From positions 1 to 9,197 of the forward strand of contig CAZGKE010000140.1 of the NCBI GenBank assembly GCA_964526035.1: a DNA stretch of 9,197 bases, read 5' to 3'. The position numbers and the translations under genes were made by a program. Below the pieces are notes generated by a model. That model was not told where the DNA came from and ran no database searches. It saw nothing but the letters and a program-made list of their open reading frames with translations. Below, in pieces: positions 1 to 5,773 of this stretch. The stretch comes from DAOMOD01 sp964526035. GTDB taxonomy: Bacteria > Pseudomonadota > Gammaproteobacteria > Xanthomonadales > BPKI01. Each line of letters starts with the position of its first letter. Position 1 is the first letter of the stretch.

Positions 1-1061
1 TGCTGGTCGAGATGGACGGCTTCGAGGGCAACGAGGGCATCATCGTCATCGCCGCCACCAACCGCCCCGACGTGCTGGATCCGGCCCTGCTGCGTCCCGG
101 CCGCTTCGATCGGCAGGTGGTGGTGCCGCTGCCCGACCTTAAGGGTCGCGAGCAGATCATCAAGGTGCATATGCGCAAGGTGCCGCTCGGTGCCAACGTC
201 GATCCGCTGCGCATTGCGCGCGGCACGCCGGGCTTTTCCGGCGCCGATCTCGCCAACCTGGTCAACGAGGCCGCACTGTTCGCCGCCCGTGAGAATGCCC
301 GCGAGGTGCGCATGGAGCATTTCGAGCGAGCGAAGGACAAGATCATGATGGGCGCCGAGCGCAAGTCGATGGCGATGAACGAGGAGGAGAAGCGCCTCAC
401 CGCCTACCACGAAGCGGGCCACGCCATCGTCGGCCGCCTGGTGCCGTCCCATGATCCGGTCTACAAGGTGTCCATCATCCCGCGCGGTCGCGCCCTGGGC
501 GTCACCATGTTCCTGCCCGAAGAGGACCGCTACAGCCACTCCAAGCAATCGCTGGAATCGCGCCTGTGCTCGCTGTTCGGCGGTCGCGCCGCCGAGGAAA
601 TCATCTTCGGCAAGGAGATGGTCACCACCGGCGCCTCCGATGACATCAAGCGCGCGACCGCGCTGGCACGCGACATGGTGGCCAAGTACGGCCTCACCGA
701 TGAACTCGGCCCGATGACCTACGGCGAGCAGGAGGACGAGGTGTTCCTCGGGCGCTCGGTCACCCAGCACAAGAACGTGTCTGATGAGACCGCTCGGCGC
801 ATCGACGAAGTGGTGCGCCAGATCATCGATACCACCTACGCCAACGCGCGCCGCCTGCTGACTGAAAACATCGACAAGCTGCACGCCATGGCCGGCGCAC
901 TGATCCAGTACGAGACGGTCGACGTCAAGCAGATGGACGCGATCATGGAAGGCCGCGAGCCAGGACCGCCGAGCGATTGGGTGAGCACCACCAGCCCCAG
1001 CGACGATGGTCCAGGCAAACCGCCCGCGCCGGTCGTGGGTGGGCCGGCGGCGCAGACCTGA
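1..1061 (+). CDS. ftsH: ATP-dependent zinc metalloprotease FtsH, 3' part
   Basis: This is the C-terminal part of the membrane-anchored AAA+ protease that degrades misassembled membrane proteins and some short-lived cytosolic regulators. The gene runs off the left edge. The open frame begins at base 3 (LVEMDGFEGN), so the membrane segments and Walker A and B motifs lie outside. Visible in order: the AAA second region of homology (TNRPDVLDPALLRPGRFDRQ, bases 57-116) with both arginine fingers in GRFDR; the AAA lid; the zinc site HEAGH at bases 408-422; and the third zinc ligand in TTGASDD, whose Asp lies 78 residues after the first His, the same spacing as H417 to D495 in E. coli. The peptidase domain matches E. 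coli FtsH almost throughout (GRALGV, GGRAAEEI, VFLGRSV, SDETARRID). The last 20 or so residues are a Pro/Gly-rich variable tail. folP follows, as in E. coli. Nothing suggests damage. Confidence 0.97.
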   Translation, partial: LVEMDGFEGNEGIIVIAATNRPDVLDPALLRPGRFDRQVVVPLPDLKGREQIIKVHMRKVPLGANVDPLRIARGTPGFSGADLANLVNEAALFAARENAREVRMEHFERAKDKIMMGAERKSMAMNEEEKRLTAYHEAGHAIVGRLVPSHDPVYKVSIIPRGRALGVTMFLPEEDRYSHSKQSLESRLCSLFGGRAAEEIIFGKEMVTTGASDDIKRATALARDMVAKYGLTDELGPMTYGEQEDEVFLGRSVTQHKNVSDETARRIDEVVRQIIDTTYANARRLLTENIDKLHAMAGALIQYETVDVKQMDAIMEGREPGPPSDWVSTTSPSDDGPGKPPAPVVGGPAAQT

Positions 1062-1067
1062 GCTTCA

Positions 1068-1203
1068 CAGTTCCAGCCGCCAGTAGCCAGTAGTCAGTTC
1101 CAGAACAGCTGGCCACGCCAGACTTCGTGCGATAACTTGGGCCGGTCGTCGTCGACGGCCCATGATGCAAGCGGCCCCCTGGCAACTGGAACTGGCAACT
1201 GGA
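1068..1203. repeat. Intergenic inverted repeat built from degenerate heptamers
   Basis: The ftsH-folP spacer holds two arms in opposite orientation. The left arm (1068-1103) has consecutive 7-base units GCCAGTA, GCCAGTA and GTCAGTT, then CCAG. The right arm (1180-1203) reads as the opposite-strand version: TGGCAAC, TGGAAC, TGGCAAC, TGGA. Bases 1086-1103 match the reverse complement of 1186-1203 at 15 of 18 positions, including an exact 9-base core (CAGTTCCAG at 1095-1103 against CTGGAACTG at 1186-1194). The same core also occurs at 1068-1076. Between the arms is a smaller stem, GGGCCG (1139-1144) with CGGCCC (1156-1161). This looks like a dispersed palindromic repeat or small non-autonomous element rather than coding DNA. 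An RNA-level role in the ftsH-folP transcript is also possible. Dispersal in the genome cannot be judged from one copy. Confidence 0.6.
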
Positions 1204-1212
1204 TCTGCTCCC

Positions 1213-2115
1213 GTGTTCTTTGACCCCTCCATCCGCATTCTCGACTGTGCCGGCCGTGAGGTGGTCCTTGATCGGCCGCGGATCATGGGCATCATCAACG
1301 TCACGCCGGATTCGTTCTCAGACGGCGGACGCCTGGCCGATGCCGATGCGGCTCTGGCCCACGGACTGAGCCTCGCTGCAGCCGGCGCCGATCTGCTCGA
1401 TGTCGGCGGCGAGTCGACGCGACCGGGAGCCTCCCCGGTGTCCGAACAGGAAGAGCTTGACCGGGTGATTCCGGTGATCGAGCGCCTGGCCCGCGAATGC
1501 GCACGGCCGATTTCCGTCGACACCTCGAAACCTGCGGTGATGCGTGCTGCCGTGGCGGTCGGCGCCGGCATGATCAACGACGTCAACGCGCTGCGCGCCG
1601 AAGGCGCGCTGGATGCGGCTGCGGAGCTGGGCGTGCCGGTGTGCCTGATGCACATGCAGGGAGATCCGCGCACCATGCAGGAAGCGCCGGATTACGATGA
1701 CGTGGTCGGAGAAGTGCGCCGATTTCTGGCCGAGCGCGTGTTCGCGTGCGAGATGGCGGGGATCGAAAAGAAGCGCATCGTCATCGACCCCGGCTTTGGT
1801 TTCGGCAAGACCCTGCAGCACAACCTGCTGCTGCTGGCGCGGCTGGACCAGTTCGCCGAGATCGGCGTGCCGGTGCTGGCCGGGCTGTCGCGCAAGGCGA
1901 TGATCGGCGCCATCACCGGGCGCGAGGCTGCGGATCAGCGGGTCGCGGGCTCGGTGGCGGCCGCCCTGATCGCCGCGCAGCGGGGCGCTGCAATCCTTCG
2001 CGTGCACGATGTTGCCGAGACCCGCGACGCTCTTGCAGTGCTGGAAGCGTTGCGGCCGCTGCTGCCCAGGTCGCGGCCGGGTGCGGCACCCAAGGTGACC
2101 TGGGACGAGGATTGA
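1213..2115 (+). CDS. folP: Dihydropteroate synthase
   Basis: This enzyme condenses 6-hydroxymethyl-7,8-dihydropterin diphosphate with p-aminobenzoate to give 7,8-dihydropteroate in cytosolic folate synthesis, and is the sulfonamide target. Counting from the GTG at 1213 it has 300 residues (E. coli has 282). All hallmark loops of the TIM barrel are present: IMGIINVTPDSFSDGG (24-39), DVGGESTRPGA (63-73), SVDTSKP (101-107), INDVNAL, CLMHMQGDPRTMQEAP, DPGFGFGKT (192-200), GLSRK (224-228) and RVHD (263-266). The GTG start is preferred over the in-frame ATG at 1162. It gives an N-terminus (FFDPSIRILDCAGR) of about the right length ahead of the first motif, and the extra residues from 1162 come from the inverted-repeat DNA. 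No strong Shine-Dalgarno precedes either start. No insertion typical of acquired sulfonamide resistance was seen in the pABA-binding loops. Confidence 0.95.
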   Translation: MFFDPSIRILDCAGREVVLDRPRIMGIINVTPDSFSDGGRLADADAALAHGLSLAAAGADLLDVGGESTRPGASPVSEQEELDRVIPVIERLARECARPISVDTSKPAVMRAAVAVGAGMINDVNALRAEGALDAAAELGVPVCLMHMQGDPRTMQEAPDYDDVVGEVRRFLAERVFACEMAGIEKKRIVIDPGFGFGKTLQHNLLLLARLDQFAEIGVPVLAGLSRKAMIGAITGREAADQRVAGSVAAALIAAQRGAAILRVHDVAETRDALAVLEALRPLLPRSRPGAAPKVTWDED

Positions 2116-2165
2116 TGGCGCTGATCGTCGTGGCTGGTGTGCGACCCAGGCCCGCTGAATGACTC

Positions 2166-2181
2166 ATCGTCGGACGATTTT
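2166..2181 (+). terminator. Weak hairpin plus T run after folP
   Basis: ATCGT (2166-2170) pairs with ACGAT (2174-2178) around a three-base loop and runs into four T residues (2178-2181). It lies 50 bases after the folP stop. The stem is short and the T run is short, so it could be a weak intrinsic terminator or attenuator or just chance. A second small stem, GCAGC (2189-2193) with GCTGC (2201-2205), follows. The rest of the 2116-2295 spacer shows no convincing gene. Confidence 0.2.
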
Positions 2182-2282
2182 GCCAGTTGCAGCAGCTCAG
2201 GCTGCGTTCGCGCATTCTCATCTGAACCCCGCGTGTCCCCATTTGCCGCCTTTTGACGATTCCCGGGTCATGTCCCTTGCAT

Positions 2283-2287
2283 CGGAG
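2283..2287 (+). promoter_or_regulatory. Ribosome binding site for the DUF3829 gene
   Basis: CGGAG ends 8 bases before the ATG at 2296. It is one of the clearest Shine-Dalgarno-like sequences in the window and fixes the start at the residue that begins a good signal peptide. Confidence 0.6.
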
Positions 2288-2295
2288 ATGCAGTC

Positions 2296-3225
2296 ATGTC
2301 CCGAATCGTGCTTCTCGTCCTCGCCTTGCTGCCGCTGACGTTGGTGGCGCAGGTTGATTCAGCCTCTGAGCTGGAGCAGGACAACGAGCTTGGCAAGAAG
2401 CTCGATACCTATATCAACTGCACCAACTTCCATTCCGAGCGAGTCTTCGACAGCCGCAACCGCTATTTCTCCTGGGTGGGCAAGCGCGGGCCGACCGGAC
2501 GCGAGCGCGTCATCTACGGTCTCTACGAGATCCGCGGCCCCGGCAACTGTGCGGGCAATATCGCGGCTGCCGCGGAGCGACCGCCCCATATCGAGGCATT
2601 GCACGAGGCTGGCGCGGAGTGGGTTGCCGCGCTGCGCGGGACGCATGAGCTGGTTGTCGAGGCCCATCGCTACTACGACATGGAGAACTACAAGGACGAC
2701 CGCATGAAGCGTGGCAAGGAGATGCATCAGCCGCTGGTCGACGCCTTCGAGCGTTTCGCGGCGGCCGACAAGGCGCTCTCGGAGCAGGTCAGGCTGCATA
2801 CCGATGGCCTGCAGACGCGTCGCCTCGAGCGCCTGGCTGCCGATCCCGAGCGCCGTCTCGACTATCTGCTGCTGGCCAGCATGCGGCACGCCCGTGCCGC
2901 ACTGGGCCTGGCCAGGCCCTCCGGCGACCGCAGCTTCGAGCGTGAGGCGTTCGATGCCGAAGTCGCCAGCTTCGAAGAGCTCCTGGTCGAACTGGAGCAG
3001 AGCCAGAAGCGCGTCAAGGACACCAGTCGCCGCCTTACGATGGGCGGCTTCGTGCGCAACGGCAACGATTTCCTGCGCACTGCGAAGACGCTCTCACGCA
3101 TGCACCGTGATCGCAAACGCCATGACACCTTCTTCCTCCCGGAAAGCCCCGAACTGGTCGAGGGGCATCCGGGGAAGATGCTCGCGGAATTCAACAAGAT
3201 GGTGGGGGACTACAACCGGCTCTGA
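2296..3225 (+). CDS. Secreted YiiG-like DUF3829 protein
   Basis: A 309-residue protein of the DUF3829 family, whose best-known relative is E. coli YiiG. Its function is unknown. Residues 1-20 form an export signal (MSR, then a hydrophobic run LLVLALLPLTLVA). There is no lipobox cysteine, so a soluble periplasmic or secreted form is expected rather than a lipoprotein. The mature part has the family landmarks seen by eye: YINC (39-42), RYFSW (56-60) and the charged block YYDMENYKDDRMKRGKEMH (126-144), followed by long, charged, probably helical segments (about 145-300). C42 and C85 could form a disulfide. It lies between folP and glmM, which are usually adjacent, and runs the same way. glmM starts 49 bases after its stop. 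Base use resembles the neighbours, with no sign of recent transfer. The family call rests on recalled motif similarity, and no biochemical role can be given. Confidence 0.85.
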   Translation: MSRIVLLVLALLPLTLVAQVDSASELEQDNELGKKLDTYINCTNFHSERVFDSRNRYFSWVGKRGPTGRERVIYGLYEIRGPGNCAGNIAAAAERPPHIEALHEAGAEWVAALRGTHELVVEAHRYYDMENYKDDRMKRGKEMHQPLVDAFERFAAADKALSEQVRLHTDGLQTRRLERLAADPERRLDYLLLASMRHARAALGLARPSGDRSFEREAFDAEVASFEELLVELEQSQKRVKDTSRRLTMGGFVRNGNDFLRTAKTLSRMHRDRKRHDTFFLPESPELVEGHPGKMLAEFNKMVGDYNRL

Positions 3226-3246
3226 AGCAGTCCGCGACTTGCGGGC

Positions 3247-3269
3247 GCATGGCGTTGGCCGCACCATGC
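3247..3269 (+). promoter_or_regulatory. Hairpin over the glmM ribosome-binding region
   Basis: GCATGG (3247-3252) is an exact inverted match to CCATGC (3264-3269). Two further pairs (CG at 3253-3254 with CG at 3260-3261) close a TTGGC loop, leaving CA (3262-3263) bulged. The structure ends 5 bases before the chosen glmM ATG and covers the place where a Shine-Dalgarno would lie; no clear Shine-Dalgarno is present. It may lower or regulate glmM translation, or be fortuitous in GC-rich DNA. Confidence 0.3.
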
Positions 3270-3274
3270 CGTCC

Positions 3275-4612
3275 ATGAGCGAACGCAGGTACTTTGGCAC
3301 CGACGGCATCCGCGGCCGCGTCGGCGAGTGGCCGATATCGGCCGATTTCATGCTGCGCCTCGGATGGGCGGTCGGGCGCGTGCTGACCGGAAGCAACGGT
3401 GCGCGCGTGCTGATCGGCAAGGACACGCGCATTTCCGGCTACATGTTCGAGTCGGCGCTGGAGGCCGGACTGGTGGCTGCCGGCGCTGATGTCCTCCTTC
3501 TCGGGCCGATGCCGACGCCCGCGGTCGCCTACCTGACTCGCTCGCTGCGTGCCAGCGCCGGCATCGTCATCAGCGCATCGCACAATCCGCATGAGGACAA
3601 CGGCATCAAGTTCTTCTCGGCGCTGGGCGAGAAGCTCGACGATGCCGTGGAAGCGGCAATCGAAGCGCAGCTTGACGAGCCATTCACCACCGTGGCGTCC
3701 GGTGCACTCGGTCGCGCCAGCCGGGTCGATGACGCGGCCGCGCGCTACGCCGAGTTCTGCAAACGCACCGTTCCCGACAACCTCAATTTGCGCGGCCTGC
3801 GTATCGTGCTGGACTGCGCCCATGGCGCCACCTATCACGTGGCCCCCCGCCTGTTCTCGGAGATGGGGGCCCGGGTCGAATCGATCGGCGTCGACCCGGA
3901 CGGCCTCAACATCAATGATGGCGTCGGGTCCACCCACGTCGCCTCGTTGTGTGACCGGGTCCGCGCGGTGGGCGCGGATCTCGGAATTGCTTTCGACGGC
4001 GATGGCGACCGGGTCCTGATGGCCGACTCCGCTGGTACGCTGGTGGACGGCGATGATCTGCTGTTCATCCTGGCGCGCGACTGGAAGGCTTGTGGGCGCC
4101 TGAAGGGCCCTGTGGTCGGGACCCTGATGACCAATTTCGGCTTGGAACGCACCTTCCGCAGTATGGGAATTCCCTTTCTGCGGTCCCGTGTCGGTGACCG
4201 CCATGTGCACCAGATGCTGCGCAAGCATGGTGGTGTGCTGGGCGGCGAAACCTCGGGCCATCTGCTGTGCCTCGATTGCGCCACGACCGGTGACGGCATC
4301 GTCTCGGCGCTGCAGGTACTTGATGCCATGGCCAAGTCCGGTACCAGCCTGGCCGAGATCAGGAGTGGCTTTGAGAAGGTGCCGCAGTTGACCCTCAACG
4401 TGGCCTGTTCACGCGGCCGCGAGGCGGTGGCCAGCGCGACCGTGCAGAACGCGCTGAGGCAGGTCGAGGTTGAGCTTGGTGAGAGCGGCCGCGTGGTGCT
4501 CAGGCCGTCCGGAACCGAGCCGGTGGTGCGGGTCACGGTGGAGACCGACAGCGCCGATCGCGCCGAAGCGCTGGCCCAACGCCTTGCCGAAGCGGTACGA
4601 TCGGAGGCTTGA
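3275..4612 (+). CDS. glmM: Phosphoglucosamine mutase
   Basis: GlmM interconverts glucosamine-6-phosphate and glucosamine-1-phosphate, a cytosolic step toward UDP-N-acetylglucosamine for peptidoglycan and lipopolysaccharide. From the ATG at 3275 (MSERRYFGTDGIRGRVG) the protein has 445 residues, the E. coli length. Key residues fall at the E. coli numbers: the phosphoserine S102 in SASHNP, and the Mg-binding D241, D243 and D245 in DGDGDR. The sugar-binding loop is GETSGH (324-329) and the phosphate-binding loop RPSGTEPVVRV (410-420). All four domains of the alpha-D-phosphohexomutase fold are present. An in-frame ATG at 3266 would add only three residues (MPS), and the open frame continues upstream to 2711 only as overlap with the preceding gene. 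In E. coli glmM directly follows folP; here a DUF3829 gene lies between. The next gene begins 19 bases after the stop, suggesting cotranscription. Confidence 0.97.
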   Translation: MSERRYFGTDGIRGRVGEWPISADFMLRLGWAVGRVLTGSNGARVLIGKDTRISGYMFESALEAGLVAAGADVLLLGPMPTPAVAYLTRSLRASAGIVISASHNPHEDNGIKFFSALGEKLDDAVEAAIEAQLDEPFTTVASGALGRASRVDDAAARYAEFCKRTVPDNLNLRGLRIVLDCAHGATYHVAPRLFSEMGARVESIGVDPDGLNINDGVGSTHVASLCDRVRAVGADLGIAFDGDGDRVLMADSAGTLVDGDDLLFILARDWKACGRLKGPVVGTLMTNFGLERTFRSMGIPFLRSRVGDRHVHQMLRKHGGVLGGETSGHLLCLDCATTGDGIVSALQVLDAMAKSGTSLAEIRSGFEKVPQLTLNVACSRGREAVASATVQNALRQVEVELGESGRVVLRPSGTEPVVRVTVETDSADRAEALAQRLAEAVRSEA

Positions 4613-4631
4613 TTCCCTCCGTTGCCGAGCC

Positions 4632-5579
4632 ATGAGCAGACACGTCCCGACTCTGGATATCCGTCACTTCGACGCCGGCGGATCCGACCGCAGCACCTTC
4701 GTGCGCCAGATCGGTGCAGCCTACCGTGAGTACGGCTTCTGCGGTATCCGTGGACACGGACTTGCGCCGGAGCTGCTCGAGCGCGCCTACCGGTGCTTTC
4801 ACGCGTTCTTCGCGCTGCCCGAACAGATCAAGCTGAAGTATCACGTCAAGGGCAGCGGTGGCGCCCGCGGCTATACGCCGTTCAAGGTCGAGACCGCCAA
4901 GGACAACCAGTACCCGGACCTCAAGGAATTCTGGCACATCGGTAGGGAACTGCCCGAGGGTTCCAGGTACGCCGACGTGATGGCGCCCAACCTGTGGCCG
5001 GCCGAGGTGCCGGGATTCCGCGAATACGGCTACGGTCTGTATGAGGCGCTGGACAATCTCGGTGCGCGAGTCTTGCGGGCGCTGGCCCTGCACATCGACC
5101 TTCCCGAGAACTACTTCGACGACAAGGTCGACAACGGAAACTCCATCCTGCGTCCGATCCACTACCCGCCGATCGTCGACGAGGAGGTTCCCAACATTCG
5201 CGCCGGTGCCCACGAGGACATCAATTTCATCACCCTGCTGGTCGGAGCCAGCGCCGCTGGCCTGGAGATACTCACCCGCGAAGGCAGCTGGCTGCCGTTC
5301 ACCGCCGAGGGCGACACCATCGTGGTCAACATCGGCGACATGCTGCAACGCTTGACCAATCATGTGTATCCCTCCACCACCCACCGCGTAGTGAATCCGC
5401 CAGGCGAGGCGGCGCGGAAGCCGCGCTACTCGGTACCGTTTTTCCTGCATCCCAACCCGGACTTCCTGATCGACACGCTGCCTGCCTGTATTTCCACCGA
5501 CAACCCCAACCGCTATCCGCAGCCGATCACGGCGCACGGCTATCTGCAGGAACGATTGCGCGAAATCCGGCTGATCTGA
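4632..5579 (+). CDS. Isopenicillin-N-synthase-like Fe(II)/2-oxoglutarate dioxygenase
   Basis: A 315-residue member of the IPNS/plant-type non-heme iron dioxygenase family (COG3491-like). An N-terminal DIOX_N region (about 6-120: VPTLDIRHFD, YGFCGIRGHG, FFALPEQIK, GARGYTPF, DLKEFWHIG) leads to the double-stranded beta-helix core. The iron ligands are H194 and D196 in GAHEDINFITLL and H251 in STTHRVV. RYS (265-267) is the RxS motif that binds the 2-oxoglutarate carboxylate, which favours a 2-oxoglutarate-dependent enzyme over a true isopenicillin N synthase. NSILRPIHYPP (170-180) is another family signature. No signal peptide is seen, so it is cytosolic. The substrate cannot be told from sequence. 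The ATG at 4632 is chosen because the family N-terminus begins there; no good Shine-Dalgarno precedes it. It lies 19 bases after glmM and probably shares its transcript. No beta-lactam or ethylene pathway genes are nearby. Confidence 0.9.
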   Translation: MSRHVPTLDIRHFDAGGSDRSTFVRQIGAAYREYGFCGIRGHGLAPELLERAYRCFHAFFALPEQIKLKYHVKGSGGARGYTPFKVETAKDNQYPDLKEFWHIGRELPEGSRYADVMAPNLWPAEVPGFREYGYGLYEALDNLGARVLRALALHIDLPENYFDDKVDNGNSILRPIHYPPIVDEEVPNIRAGAHEDINFITLLVGASAAGLEILTREGSWLPFTAEGDTIVVNIGDMLQRLTNHVYPSTTHRVVNPPGEAARKPRYSVPFFLHPNPDFLIDTLPACISTDNPNRYPQPITAHGYLQERLREIRLI

Positions 5580-5760
5580 CCGCGCCGACATCGCGTGCAC
5601 GCCATGTATGCAGTGCTTCTTGCAGGCTCTGTCCGATGCTGCAGCGCTTCCCGTCCATTGCCCAGTCAACCAGGGAACCGGTCCAAAATCGCATGAAGGT
5701 CGATTTCCCCGAGTTGCTCGCGGCAGTGCCGGATCCGCGTTCCTTGCGCACCCTGCGGAC

Positions 5761-5766
5761 AAGGGG
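5761..5766 (+). promoter_or_regulatory. Ribosome binding site favouring the 5774 start
   Basis: AAGGGG ends 7 bases before the ATG at 5774, the best-placed purine-rich ribosome-binding site in the 5580-5773 spacer. The ATGs at 5636 and 5693 have no comparable site. The rest of that spacer holds no gene I can support. A CAAAAT (5684-5689) resembles a -10 box but has no properly spaced -35. Confidence 0.45.
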
Positions 5767-5773
5767 TGCGGGC

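Noticed and set aside
1162..1212. ATG at 1162 as the folP start
   Set aside because: The extra 17 residues are translated inverted-repeat DNA with no family similarity. The GTG at 1213 gives an N-terminus of the expected kind.
2115..2162. 15-codon open frame (MALIVVAGVRPRPAE) overlapping the folP stop as TGATG
   Set aside because: The overlap suggests translational coupling, but the peptide is very short, has no recognisable feature and could arise by chance.
2253..2282. TTGACG (2253-2258) and TTGCAT (2277-2282) as a promoter for the DUF3829 gene
   Set aside because: The -35 match is good, but the -10 is poor and transcription would begin about at the ribosome-binding site, leaving almost no leader.
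2711..3274. Long open frame running upstream of glmM through the DUF3829 gene
   Set aside because: It is only the glmM frame staying open in GC-rich DNA. The GlmM family start and the exact 445-residue length place the start at 3275, and the overlapping frame has the real DUF3829 protein.
3191..4261. 356-codon minus-strand open frame across glmM
   Set aside because: It is a shadow of glmM, without motifs and rich in unlikely His, Gln and Arg runs.
4632..5579. True isopenicillin N synthase or ethylene-forming enzyme
   Set aside because: Family-level motifs alone do not give the substrate, and no beta-lactam peptide synthetase, epimerase or related pathway gene lies nearby.
4533..5762. 409-codon open frame on the minus strand across the dioxygenase gene
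   Set aside because: Its translation resembles no protein, while the plus strand encodes a complete dioxygenase. Such antisense frames are common in GC-rich DNA.
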